From positions 18,342 to 82,341 of the forward strand of contig CAVRTQ010000030.1 of NCBI GenBank assembly GCA_963724195.1: DNA of 64,000 bases, given 5' to 3'. The position numbers and the translations under genes were made by a program. The notes under the pieces are model-generated. The model saw nothing but the letters and a program-made list of their open reading frames with translations, did no database searches and was not told the DNA's origin. Position 1 is the stretch's first letter. Every line of letters begins with the position of its first letter. The DNA is from Solirubrobacter sp963724195 (GTDB lineage Bacteria; Actinomycetota; Thermoleophilia; Solirubrobacterales; Solirubrobacteraceae). Below are positions 45,212 through 54,087 of this stretch, in pieces.

Positions 45212-46335
45212 AGATCGTCCTCGCCGGCGGCGCCCGGACGCCCATCGGGCGGTTCGGTGGCGCCCTGGCGGGGATCGAAGCGGTGGAGCTCGGGGCGCAC
45301 GCGGTGCGTGCGGCCCTGGACCGCTGCCCGGGTCTGGACCCCGACTACATCGCGGTCGGCAACGTCCTGCAGGCGGCCAACGGTCAGAACCCGGGCCGGC
45401 GCGCGGCGCTGGCCGGCGGCGTGCGCCGCGACGTGCCTGGCCTCACGCTCAACGACGTCTGCCTGGCGTCGATGAGCGCGGTGGCGCTCGGCGCGGCGAT
45501 GCTGCGGGCCGAGGAAGCGACGACCGTCCTGGTGGGCGGCTTCGACTCGATGACCCGCGCGCCCCACGCGGTGCGCATGCGCCCACCCGTGAAGGCGGGT
45601 GATCAGGCGCTGATCGACGTGATGGTGCACGACGGCCTGTACTGCTCGATCGCCGACGTCGGCATGGGCGGTCTGTCAGACGCCGAGAACCTGCGGCTCG
45701 GGATCGACCGCGAGGCGCAGGACCGCTTTGCCGCGGGCTCGCACCGGCGCGCCGCGGCCGCCGAGGCCCGCTTGGCGGAGGAGATCGTCCCGCTCGCCGG
45801 CCTCGAGCACGACGAGGGCATCCGGCCGGGGACGACCTACGAGGCGCTCGCGGCGCTGCCGCCCGCGTTCGGCGCCGACGGCACGATCACCGCCGGCAAC
45901 GCGAGCCAGGTCTCCGACGGGGCGACGGCCGCCCTGCTCACGACCGAGGACCGTGCTGAAGGCCGGGTGCTGGCCGAGATCGTCGGGCGGGCCGTCGTCG
46001 CCGGCCCGGACTCGACGCTGCATCTGCGCCCAGCCGAGGCCTCCCGCGTGTTGCTGCAGCGCCACGGCCTCCAGGCCGCGGACATCGCGCTGTGGGAGAT
46101 CAACGAGGCCTTCGCCGGCGTCACCGTCGCCGCGGCGCGGGCGCTGGAGCTCGACCTCGAGCGGGTCAACGTCAACGGCGGCGCGGTGGCGCTCGGGCAC
46201 CCGCTGGCCGGCAGCGGCCTGCGCCTCGTACTCACGCTCGCGTACGAGCTGCGTCGCCGGGGCGGCGGCCTCGGGATCGCGACGCTGTGTGGCGGCGGAG
46301 GCCAAGGCGAGGCGCTGTTGCTGTCCGTCGGATAG
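45208..46335 (+). CDS. Thiolase (acetyl-CoA C-acyltransferase)
   Basis: This is a 375-residue thiolase with all catalytic regions. The nucleophilic Cys lies in NDVCLASMSAVALGAAML, the His in NVNGGAVALGHPLAGSGLRL, and the second Cys in IATLCGGGGQGEALLL. The NEAFAG motif is also present. It cleaves 3-ketoacyl-CoA or condenses acetyl-CoA units. It is translationally coupled to DyP copy 2 (GTGA). Coupling of a beta-oxidation-type enzyme to a DyP peroxidase is unusual and suggests the products of the oxidation island enter acyl-CoA metabolism. Confidence 0.94.
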   Translation: MKIVLAGGARTPIGRFGGALAGIEAVELGAHAVRAALDRCPGLDPDYIAVGNVLQAANGQNPGRRAALAGGVRRDVPGLTLNDVCLASMSAVALGAAMLRAEEATTVLVGGFDSMTRAPHAVRMRPPVKAGDQALIDVMVHDGLYCSIADVGMGGLSDAENLRLGIDREAQDRFAAGSHRRAAAAEARLAEEIVPLAGLEHDEGIRPGTTYEALAALPPAFGADGTITAGNASQVSDGATAALLTTEDRAEGRVLAEIVGRAVVAGPDSTLHLRPAEASRVLLQRHGLQAADIALWEINEAFAGVTVAAARALELDLERVNVNGGAVALGHPLAGSGLRLVLTLAYELRRRGGGLGIATLCGGGGQGEALLLSVG

Positions 46336-46344
46336 GTTGCCGCC

Positions 46345-47406
46345 ATGGACGTGCTGGTGATCGGCGCGGGCCCGTACGGACTCGCGACGGCCGCCGCCGC
46401 GCGGGCGGCGGGCCTGGACACGGTGGTCGTCGGCCGCCCGATGGGCTTCTGGCGCGAGCACATGCCGCCCGGCATGAACCTGCGCTCGGGTCCGGACTGG
46501 CATCTCGACGCGCACTACGAGCACACGCTCGAGCGCTTCCTGGGCGACGATGTCCCCGATCCGCTCCCGCTCCGGCGCTTCCTCGACTACGCGGAGTGGT
46601 TCCAGGAGCGCACGGGCCTCCAGATCCGCGACGAGCGCGTGACCGCGCTGGAGCCGGGGTTCGTCGCCACGCTGGAGAGCGGGGAGCGGCTCCACGCGCC
46701 GGCGGTCGTCGCCGCGCCGGGCATCGCGCACTTCGCCCACCGTCCCGCGTGGGCGGAGCGCGTGCCGGGTGAGCACACGTGCGACCTGATCGACCTGCGC
46801 GCGCTCGAAGGCCAGGACGTCGCGATCATCGGCGGCCGCCAGAGCGCCTACGAGTGGGCCGCGCTGGCGAGCGAGCACGGCGCGGCGCGCGTCGATGTGG
46901 TGCACCGCCACGCCACGCCCCGCTTCGAGCGCTCGGACTGGTCCTTCGTGGACCCGCTCGTCGAGCGGACACGCACCGAGAAGGGCTGGTGGCGCGCCTT
47001 GCCCGAGCACCAGCGCCAGGCGATCACCCGCCGGTTCTGGGAAGTCGGGCGGCTCGCGCTGGAGGACTGGCTGGGGCCGCGGGTCGCCGGGGTCCACACG
47101 CACGCCCGCACCGAGGTCGTCGGCGCCGCGCCGGGCCGGCTGGAGCTCTCCGACGGCACGACGCTCACGCCGGACCGCGTCGTGTACGCCACGGGCTACG
47201 TCGCCGCGCTGGAGCGCGTGCCGTACCTGCCCGCGGTGACGACGCGGGACGGCTTCCCGGTGCTCGACGACGCGATGGGGACGAGCCTCGACGGCCTGTA
47301 CCTGCCCGGCTTCGCCGCGACGCAGGACTTCGGGCCGTTCTTCGGGTTCGTCAAGGGCGCGCCGGCCGCCGCCGAGCTGATCGTGCGCGACCTCGTGACG
47401 CGCTGA
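46345..47406 (+). CDS. Flavin-containing monooxygenase-like NAD(P)/FAD protein
   Basis: This is a 353-residue two-dinucleotide-binding-domain flavoprotein. The N-terminal FAD site is VLVIGAGPYGLATAAAARAA. GFWREHMPPGMNLRSGPDWH follows, and NADPH binding is in VAIIGGRQSAYEWAALASEH. The C-terminal part has VVYATGYVAALERVPYLP and a final FAD-contact LYLPGFAATQDFGPFFGF. It resembles Baeyer-Villiger/FMO-like and lysine N6-hydroxylase-like enzymes. It follows the thiolase by nine bases in the same direction, probably in one transcript with cassette 2. Confidence 0.9.
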   Translation: MDVLVIGAGPYGLATAAAARAAGLDTVVVGRPMGFWREHMPPGMNLRSGPDWHLDAHYEHTLERFLGDDVPDPLPLRRFLDYAEWFQERTGLQIRDERVTALEPGFVATLESGERLHAPAVVAAPGIAHFAHRPAWAERVPGEHTCDLIDLRALEGQDVAIIGGRQSAYEWAALASEHGAARVDVVHRHATPRFERSDWSFVDPLVERTRTEKGWWRALPEHQRQAITRRFWEVGRLALEDWLGPRVAGVHTHARTEVVGAAPGRLELSDGTTLTPDRVVYATGYVAALERVPYLPAVTTRDGFPVLDDAMGTSLDGLYLPGFAATQDFGPFFGFVKGAPAAAELIVRDLVTR

Positions 47407-47407
47407 G

Positions 47408-48146
47408 TCAGATGCCGATGCCCGGGACCCCTCCGGAGCTCATGTGCAGGTCGTCCCAGGCTTTGGCGGCCAGCTCCCAGTCGGTCTCGGAGTCCTGCGC
47501 CTCCGAGTGGCGGATGCATCCGGATCAGGTACGCGAACGCGGACAGCAGCGCGATCGCTGCGAACGCGATCTGGATGCTGAGCACGCCCTCCTCGGTCCA
47601 GTAGACGTCGTCGAGCTCCAGCAGCAGCGCGGACTCGTCCAGCACCAGCGCCACGCCGACCCCGAACGGGAAGGCGAGGTACTTGTTGAGCTCTTCGCTC
47701 TTGGTGCCGATCGAGACGCCGCCGGCGGCCAGGGCGAGCATGCCGCCCGGCAGGAAGTGATGGATGTGGCGGTTGCCGACCACGACGTCCTTGATCGGGC
47801 CGAAGCCGCCCTTCTCGCGGATCGTCCACGTGATGCTGCGCGTGATGCCGAACGCGACGGTGAAGGACGCCAGCATGTTGAACAGCGCGTTCTCGCGCGT
47901 GCGCGACACCGCGTAGCCCTCGCGCAACGTCATCACGGCTTCGATCGGCTTCGCGCGGCGATCCTCCTCGGAGCTGATCTGGCGGCTGCGCGGGAGCGTC
48001 CCGAGCCGCCACACGCGGGTGAGCTCCGCGCCGAACACGGTGATCACCGCGCCGCCGGCGAGGACGCCGAGCACGTGGGTGCGTCCGCTCGTCTTCGTAC
48101 GGACCGCTGCGGCGGCTTCCAGCCGCTTAGCCTTGCGCGGCGACAC
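47408..48146 (-). CDS. Conserved membrane protein with HxHH and LDDVYW motifs (frameshifted near 3' end)
   Basis: The protein has about 240 residues and five hydrophobic segments. Motifs are NRHIHHFLPGGMLALAAGGV and VGVALVLDESALLLELDDVYW, with His and acidic residues within or next to membrane helices. A break near 47520 precedes the tail SEAQDSETDWELAAKAWDDL, which ends MSSGGVPGIGI; without repair the frame runs across the neighbouring gene. The GTG start lies 20 bases inside the upstream gene. I recall similar actinobacterial membrane proteins with this HxHH/DE pattern but no function. A metal-dependent membrane enzyme is possible, by inference. Confidence 0.75.
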
Positions 48147-48768
48147 GCTTCTTCGACCCCCTACGTAGATACACCTGGGCGAGCTGCTGCACGAAGATCA
48201 CCCCGAACTTCGCGAGCGCGCCGACCTGCGCGCCGAGCCCCGGTCCCGAGGACCGGAACGTGGTGAGCTGCTTGGCGAAGTCGCGCATCCGGATGATGAT
48301 GATCCCCGAACCCACGATCTCCGCGCCCTCGTCTTCGCCCTCGGCGACGTGCCCGCGCAGCACGCGGGTGAAGAGGGTCGTCGTGTCCTTCCACAGGTCG
48401 AAGCCCGCGTCGTTGGCGACGAGCTTGTAGCCCGTCATCGTCAGCGGGTGGCCGACGCCGTCGTAGAACCAGAGCCGGTAGAGCATGTGCTTGACGCCCG
48501 GCTTGCCCTCCTGGTCGACGAAGAGGTTGAACCAGCCGTTCACGACCGGGAGTTGCCCACCCAGGGCATCGCAGTGGACCCACCCGTGGGCCTCGGCCGG
48601 CCGGAGCGGGTCCTGGCTGAACTGCTCCATGTCGGCCACCTCGATCGTGAGGTGGAACTTGAAGGCGGCCGAGCCGTCGCGGTCCGGTTGGGCCCCGCGG
48701 GCAAAGTCGGTCTCGCCGAGGGTGATGTGGCCGAGCATCTCCTCGGTGAAGCGCACGCTTGAGCTCAT
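48127..48768 (-). CDS. GMC-oxidase partner domain as a separate protein
   Basis: This is a 213-residue protein. It begins MSSSVRFTEEMLGHITLGET followed by DFARGAQPDR, then AFKFHLTIEVADMEQFSQDP, LRPAEAHGWVHCDALGGQLP and MLYRLWFYDGVGHPLTMTGY. I recognise this as the domain found between the GMC oxidase part and the C-terminal hydrolase part in long cholesterol-oxidase-like proteins. There it is described as 'FTEEM.G....GE.D...G'. Here it is free-standing and its ATG overlaps the oxidase stop (ATGA). It probably shapes the substrate site or binds lipid. Its fold looks beta-rich. Confidence 0.8.
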   Translation of the reverse strand: MSSSVRFTEEMLGHITLGETDFARGAQPDRDGSAAFKFHLTIEVADMEQFSQDPLRPAEAHGWVHCDALGGQLPVVNGWFNLFVDQEGKPGVKHMLYRLWFYDGVGHPLTMTGYKLVANDAGFDLWKDTTTLFTRVLRGHVAEGEDEGAEIVGSGIIIIRMRDFAKQLTTFRSSGPGLGAQVGALAKFGVIFVQQLAQVYLRRGSKKRVAAQG

Positions 48769-50463
48769 CTGGCTGCCGCCTCCGCGGCGCGTCGGTCGGG
48801 GTCGAGGATCTGGTCGGCGAAGCGGTCTGCCAGCGCCGCGATCGTAAAGCTGGGGTTCGGGCCGGTCGGTCCGGGCATGACGGACCCGTCGGCGATGTGC
48901 AGCCCAGGATGCCCGAAGACGTTGCCGTACGCATCGACGACACCCTCCTCGCGGGTGCGTCCCATCGGTGCGCCGCCCAGCGGGTGGACGGTGATCACGC
49001 GTCGCAGGAACCAGAGCGGGTTGTCGGCGAAGCGCCCGCCCAGCACGCCGGCCATGTCCCGCGAGACCGTGCGGACCCGCTCGAAGTAGGCCTCGGAGGC
49101 CTTCCGATTCCAGTCCAGGTCCAGCCGGCCGTTGCGCAGGAACATGCGCCCGTCCGGGATGTCGCGGCCCATGCTCAGCAACGGGAGGCCACCGGCGGAC
49201 AGCTCGCTCGGCAGCATCAGGTCGGCGATCTGGGCGGTGACGTCGGTGTCCGGCGAGCCCCGGAGCCAGTTCCTGACCAGGTGCGATGCGCCCTGCGCGC
49301 CAGCGCCAGAGCTGGATCGGCGCGGCCAGGACGTGCAGGATCCAGGCCAGGTGCTGCGGGAAGCCCGCGTCCTGCAGGTAGAACCCGCGACCCTCGCCGC
49401 CGTCCTCGGCGCCCGGGATGTGCGCGGTCGTCGTGATGACCGGCCCGTAGCCCGGATCGACGATCCGCGCCTCGCGTTTGCCGTCGGTGACCCTGCTCGT
49501 GTTCAGGATCAGCGTCAGCAGGTCGCCGTTGCCGCAGAAGCGGCTGCCGATCTTCTTCGACAGGCCCGGGAGCACCGCGCGGTTGCGCAGCAGCAGGTTG
49601 GTGGTGCCGAGCGTGCCGGCGGACAGGATCAGGTGGTCGCAGGTCAGCGTCTCCGTCGGCGGCGCCTCGGGTGCGCCGGCCGCGAGGTCCGCGTAGTGGA
49701 CGGTGTAGCCGCCGCCCTCGCGCGGCTCGAAGCGCCGCACGTCGGCCAGCGTGCGGATCTCCGCGCCCTGGTGCTTGGCGTGCGTGAGGTAGTTGTAATC
49801 GAGCGTGTTCTTGGAGCCGAAGTTGCACCCGACGTCGCATTCGCCGCTCATCTGGCACGTGGTGCGGGTCCGGCCGTGCAGGTTCGGGATGTCCTCGACG
49901 ATCGCCTCGCCCGGCACCGGCGGGCGGCCCTTGTTGGCGAACGTGACCGCGAGCTTGGGATGGAAATGGCGCAGGCCGAGCTCGTCCGCCGCTTCCTTGA
50001 ACGCGATCGTCTTCGGCGTCGACGCGTACGGCTCGTGCTCGACCGGGAACTCCTGCAGCCCGATCATCTGCTCCACGCGGTCGTAGTGCGGGTCGAGCGT
50101 GGCGCGGTCCACCGGCCAGTACTCGTACCCGCCGTCGCTCAGGTCCTCCTGCACGAACCAGCGCTCGTCCTTGCGGATGAAGACGTTCGCGTAGATCAGC
50201 GAACCGCCGCCGAGCCCTGAGGACACGAGCGCGTCGATGCCCTTGAACGACCAGTAGTGGTACATGCCCGTGAGCCCGCGCGGCGGGTCCCAGAAGCTCT
50301 CCCGGGCGCGGTACGGGCTGCGCGTGAACGACCCGGGCGGATACGGCCGCCCGCGTTCGAGGATCAGCACGCGCTTGCCGGCCTCGGCGAGTCGGTAGGC
50401 CGTGACTGACCCACCGAATCCGGAGCCGACGACGATCGCGTCGAAATGCGTGTCAGGACTCAA
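48765..50463 (-). pseudogene. GMC family oxidoreductase, cholesterol-oxidase-like (one frameshift)
   Basis: The product would be about 565 residues. It has FAD-binding DAIVVGSGFGGSVTAYRLAE, an ERGRPYPPGSFTRSPYRARE loop, SSGLGGGSLIYANVFIRKDE and CQMSGECDVGCNFGSKNTLD. After a frame change near 49300 the C-terminal catalytic and FAD region follows (VITVHPLGGAPMGRTREEGV, HIADGSVMPGPTGPNPSFTI). It would oxidise a sterol or other alcohol with O2, producing H2O2. The start is a TTG (LSPDTHFDAIVV). The first frame has no stops through the next gene, so the two look fused when read without repair. It belongs functionally with the middle-domain gene and the Cys-hydrolase. Confidence 0.88.
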
Positions 50464-50535
50464 TGTGGTCCAACGCTAACCGGCCCCGTGGTTGCGCGGC
50501 AAGTGCCGTCGGTCCAGATAGGCTCCGCTCGAGGC

Positions 50536-51651
50536 ATGACAACGGGCCAGGATCAGACACAAACCCTCCACGAAGCCGCCAATCGGACGCGCGCCGGCGT
50601 GGTCGACCCGCGGTTCGCGCACGACGTCGACGAGGCGATCCAGTCCTTCGGCACCGACCTGGCCTCCCGCGTCGGTCGCCACGACACCGGCGAGCTGTTC
50701 GTGCCCTTGGAGCTGTGGCTCGGCAAGTGGGAGCCCGGCGCGGCCCTCGTGCTGCAGGACCGCGCGGTCCTGGTGTGGGGGCGGACCGAGGTGCAGGCCC
50801 AGATCATCCCGCGCAAGCGGCCCGGAGGCGTGGCGGAGGTCGACGTCCAGTCCGACGCGATCACGCTCTGGATCGACTGCGAGCAGCCCCGCAACGTGCG
50901 CGTCAAGCGCTACGAGGGCACGACGGACGTCCCCACGACGTTCGCCGACATGCTGCGCCCCGACCGCCGCGATCGCGAGCCCACCGCCGTGCTCCCGCCC
51001 GCGGTGGAGCAGTGCCCGCACTGCTTCGGCGAGATCGACAAGGGCGCCGACATCTGCCCGCACTGCGGCCACTACCTCGGCGAGAAGCCCAAGCGCTCGA
51101 AGAAGTTCTGGATCATCCTCGCGCTGCTGCTCCTCCTGCTGTTGTTGTTGATCGTGGGCGCGATCCTGCTGCTGACGGGCGACGAGAAGGACCCGGCCCC
51201 GAAGCCGACCCCCACGGCTTCCGCCACGGCCGAGGCGAGCGCGGAGCCCACCGCGAACCCGTTCCGCCGCATCACCGGCCCGGGCTGGGAGGGCCGCGCG
51301 CCCCGCTCCTTCAAGATCAGCGGCGTGGACCGCCAGAGCGGCGGCCAGCTGCTCGTCCGCACCCTGCGCGGCGAAGACGGGCTCGTCATCCGCATCTTCC
51401 ACACGCCGGAGGAGGACGCGAACCCGGGCACCTTCCGCGTCGGCGACCTCAAGCCGCTGGAGTCCAACGCGGAGGAGTCCAACCTCGCGACCGTGAAGAA
51501 CTTCGGCGTCCCCGAGTGCGCGAACCGCAACTGCTCGGACCTGCTGCTCAACGACCCGGGCTGGGGCGGCATCGCGATCACCGTCAACGCCACCCAGGGC
51601 GAGCGCCTGGACGCGGCGAAGGAGATCGCGGCGTCGATCAAGACGCGGTGA
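50536..51651 (+). CDS. Membrane protein with double CxxC zinc ribbon
   Basis: This 371-residue protein has a cytoplasmic N-terminal domain of about 150 residues (GELFVPLELWLGKWEPGAAL). A zinc ribbon CPHCFGEIDKGADICPHCGH follows near residues 158-177, then one membrane helix (FWIILALLLLLLLLLIVGAI). A Pro/Thr/Ala-rich linker leads to an exported domain (GWEGRAPRSFKISGVDRQSG). This layout is common in proteins encoded near Ser/Thr kinases. The linker could be phosphorylated or a spacer through the wall. No enzymatic motif is seen. It is divergent from the GMC oxidase gene and convergent with the kinase-GAF gene. Confidence 0.82.
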   Translation: MTTGQDQTQTLHEAANRTRAGVVDPRFAHDVDEAIQSFGTDLASRVGRHDTGELFVPLELWLGKWEPGAALVLQDRAVLVWGRTEVQAQIIPRKRPGGVAEVDVQSDAITLWIDCEQPRNVRVKRYEGTTDVPTTFADMLRPDRRDREPTAVLPPAVEQCPHCFGEIDKGADICPHCGHYLGEKPKRSKKFWIILALLLLLLLLLIVGAILLLTGDEKDPAPKPTPTASATAEASAEPTANPFRRITGPGWEGRAPRSFKISGVDRQSGGQLLVRTLRGEDGLVIRIFHTPEEDANPGTFRVGDLKPLESNAEESNLATVKNFGVPECANRNCSDLLLNDPGWGGIAITVNATQGERLDAAKEIAASIKTR

Positions 51652-51683
51652 TCCCTCGGACTTCGCGGGCGAGTGGTCGATTC

Positions 51684-51769
51684 AGTACCGCATAGGTACT
51701 CAACTGACCAATGCCACGCGAGTGATGACTTGGTCAACCGCTGGTTGACCAATCGAACGCTCGCGTGGC
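51684..51769. repeat. Cluster of inverted repeats with a shared CTCGCGTGGC arm
   Basis: Three inverted repeats occur in order. AGTACC-GCATA-GGTACT lies at 51684. The outer pair GCCACGCGAG/CTCGCGTGGC lies at 51713 and 51760. Between those arms is TTGGTCAACC-GCT-GGTTGACCAA (51730-51752), a perfect 10-bp stem. The right outer arm extends to GAACGCTCGCGTGGC, identical to the arm near 18.72 kb. The cluster lies between convergent genes, so it may serve as terminator, but the repeated arm points to a dispersed element. Confidence 0.7.
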
Positions 51770-51809
51770 GGGGTCAACCGTGGCGGTCCGAACGGAACGC
51801 CACGCCGGC

Positions 51810-53027
51810 TCAGGCCAGGAGGGTGCGGCCGCCCGAGCTGGACAGCGGGAAGGTGTCGAGGTCCAGGGCGACGACGGCGAGGTCGGCGAACAGCGCGACT
51901 TTGCCGAGGTCCTCGCGGAGGTACGGGCCGCCGTCGCGGCGGTCCAGCACGGAGAGGCAGCCGATCGTCTTGCCTTCGCGCACGAGCGGGGCGACGACCA
52001 TCGTGTAGGGCACGTAGCCGGTGCCGGCGGCGACCTGGCGGGCGAAGCGCGGGTCCTTGCGGCACTCGGGCACGAAGACGCCGTCGCCGGACGCGACGAC
52101 CGCGCCCGCGATGCCGACGCCCGGCGGGAGCCGCATGCCGACGACCTCGCTCGCACCGGCGCCCCAGGCGGCCTCGTAGACGAGCTCGCCGTTGGAGGGG
52201 TCCGTGAGGGCGATCGAGCAGGCGGCGGCTTCGAACATGCCCGCGGCGGTGCGGACGATCGCCTCCATGACCTTGCGGCGCGTGGTCGGGCGGCCGAGCG
52301 ACTGGGCGAGGGAGTGGCCGCGGTCGCCGGTGAGCGGGACGCCGATCGCGTCCGCGAACGCGGCGGCGGACGAGATGCGCGTCTCGGGCAGCATCTCGAG
52401 CCCGCCGGCGAGCGCGGTGTGCAGCTCCGGCGGCAGGTCGGGGGCGAGCTTGTCGAGCTTGAGGACGTCGCCGTAGCGCGGCGGGGTGCCGATCAGCAGC
52501 GTCCACAGCGTCGCGGCCAGCGAGAAGATGTCGCTGGCCGCGCTCACGGTGCCGCCGGCGAACACCTCGGGCGCCATGTAGCGCGGGGTGCCGACCGCGA
52601 TCGTGCCCTGGTCCTCCTCGGCGCCGAGCGCGCGGGCGACGCCGAAGTCCACCAACACCACGCCGTCCTCGCCGTGGATCATGTTCTGGGGCTTGACGTC
52701 GCGGTGGACGATCTGCTGCGAGTGCACGTAGGACAGCGCCTCGCAGCCGTGGCGCACGTACTCGATCGCGTCGCCGAGCGTCAGCCCCGGGTCGCCGCTG
52801 CGCTTGAGCACGGCGCCCAGGTCCACGCCGTGGACGAGGTCCATGACGATGTACAGGCCCTGCTCGTCGCTCGAGTGATCGAGCACCTTGACCACCCGCG
52901 GGTGGCTCAGGCTGGCGAGCAGCCGCGCCTCGATCTCGAAGCGGGCCGCGTGGCGCACGTCCAACAGGCGCTTGACCGCGACTTCTGTGCCGGTCTCCCG
53001 GTCGAAGGCACGGTAAACCGCGCCCAT
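51810..53027 (-). CDS. Ser/Thr protein kinase with C-terminal GAF domain; start uncertain
   Basis: The kinase part has VAVKRLLDVR (catalytic Lys), IVHRDVKPQNMI (HRD), VLVDFGVARALG (DFG) and GTPRYMAPEVFAGG. The GAF domain covers about residues 240-395 (MFEAAACSIALTDPSNGELV, IAGAVVASGDGVFVPECRKD). The ATG used here lies inside the glycine loop. The frame extends upstream with GRYEIVAPISSGAMGAVY, which is clearly kinase sequence, but has no ATG, GTG or TTG before the stop at 53130. A G7 tract (GGGGGGGAAGCG) lies in that stretch, so an indel or an unusual start is likely. The GAF domain probably senses a small ligand. Confidence 0.85.
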   Translation of the reverse strand: MGAVYRAFDRETGTEVAVKRLLDVRHAARFEIEARLLASLSHPRVVKVLDHSSDEQGLYIVMDLVHGVDLGAVLKRSGDPGLTLGDAIEYVRHGCEALSYVHSQQIVHRDVKPQNMIHGEDGVVLVDFGVARALGAEEDQGTIAVGTPRYMAPEVFAGGTVSAASDIFSLAATLWTLLIGTPPRYGDVLKLDKLAPDLPPELHTALAGGLEMLPETRISSAAAFADAIGVPLTGDRGHSLAQSLGRPTTRRKVMEAIVRTAAGMFEAAACSIALTDPSNGELVYEAAWGAGASEVVGMRLPPGVGIAGAVVASGDGVFVPECRKDPRFARQVAAGTGYVPYTMVVAPLVREGKTIGCLSVLDRRDGGPYLREDLGKVALFADLAVVALDLDTFPLSSSGGRTLLA

Positions 53028-53129
53028 CGCCCCACTGGAAATGGGTGCGACGATCTCATAGCGCCCGTTTAGCGCTTCCCCCCCGACGGCTGTTGCCTGC
53101 TGATCGGGCCGCGTCAGTCGATCACACCC

Positions 53130-53972
53130 TCACGCCGCCTCGGCCAGACACGCAGGTGCGGGACGTCCGAGTGCGCCCAGCACGTCGATGACGAGGGCGC
53201 CGGCGGACGCCGGACGTTCCTCGGGGTCCTTGGCCATCCCCGCGGCGAGTACGGCGTCGAGCGCCCGCGGCAGCTCGGGGCGGCGTTCGCTCACGCTGGG
53301 GGGCGGCTCGACAATGTGGGCGTACATGGTGGCGGCGTCAGTCTCGCGCACATAGGGGACGGTACCGGTCAGCGTCTCGACCGCGAGACAAGCGAGCCCG
53401 TAAATGTCGGTCGCGGGGCCAACTCGCTCGCCGTCCAGGAGCTCCGGAGCCATGTAGTCGATGGTGCCGAGGACTTGGCCCGGAAGTGTTAATTGGCTGC
53501 CTTCATCGTCACGCGCGAGGCCGAAATCGCCGAGGAAGACCTCGGGACCGGGGTCGATCAGCACGTTGGCGGGCTTGACGTCGCGGTGCACGACGCCCGC
53601 GGCGTGCGCGGCGTCCAAGGCGCTCGCGACCGAGACGAGCACCCTCATCGCCACGTCGAGCGGGAGCTGGTCGTTGGCCAGGATGAGGCTCCGGAGCGTG
53701 CTCGAGACGAGCCGGCTCGCGGTGTAGAGCTCGCCGTCGATCTCGCCCATGCCGTAGATCGGGATGATGTGCGGATGGTTGAGCTGGGACAGCAGCTCAC
53801 CCTCGCGCCGGAAGCGTGCGCGGTACACGGGATCGGCGCCGACGTCTTCACGCAAGACCTTCAACGCGACTGCGCGTCCCGTGATGCGGTCGATCGCAAG
53901 ATAAACGACGCCCATGCGCCCCACCCCTACGATCCCCTCGATCCTGTAGTCACCGAGCCTTGGCTTATCCAT
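53130..53972 (-). CDS. Ser/Thr protein kinase (PknB-type catalytic domain only)
   Basis: This is a 280-residue soluble kinase with DYRIEGIVGVGRMGVVYLAI (glycine loop), AVALKVLRED, VVHRDVKPANVLI, EVFLGDFGLARDDEG and GTIDYMAPELLDG. There is no membrane helix or PASTA domain. I chose the ATG at MDKPRLGDYRIEG. It lies directly upstream of the kinase-GAF gene on the same strand and is divergent from a third kinase, so the three kinases form a compact signalling cluster. Substrates are unknown. The zinc-ribbon membrane protein next door is a candidate. Confidence 0.92.
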   Translation of the reverse strand: MDKPRLGDYRIEGIVGVGRMGVVYLAIDRITGRAVALKVLREDVGADPVYRARFRREGELLSQLNHPHIIPIYGMGEIDGELYTASRLVSSTLRSLILANDQLPLDVAMRVLVSVASALDAAHAAGVVHRDVKPANVLIDPGPEVFLGDFGLARDDEGSQLTLPGQVLGTIDYMAPELLDGERVGPATDIYGLACLAVETLTGTVPYVRETDAATMYAHIVEPPPSVSERRPELPRALDAVLAAGMAKDPEERPASAGALVIDVLGALGRPAPACLAEAA

Positions 53973-54087
53973 AGCGAGATCGGCCTCTAGTGTCCCCGCT
54001 TCATGGGTGCCGCGCAAGTGACGGCTGACCGGAAGGGTGGTGCCGGGACTGGACTCCCGGTCGAGCCGATAGACTGCGGACGCTCGT

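Noticed and set aside
48127..50463. Apparent single 778-residue GMC oxidase with C-terminal domain
   Set aside because: The middle part (about 48.77-49.30 kb) is in the wrong frame. The true GMC C-terminus is in another frame and ends in an ATGA overlap with the separate partner-domain gene.
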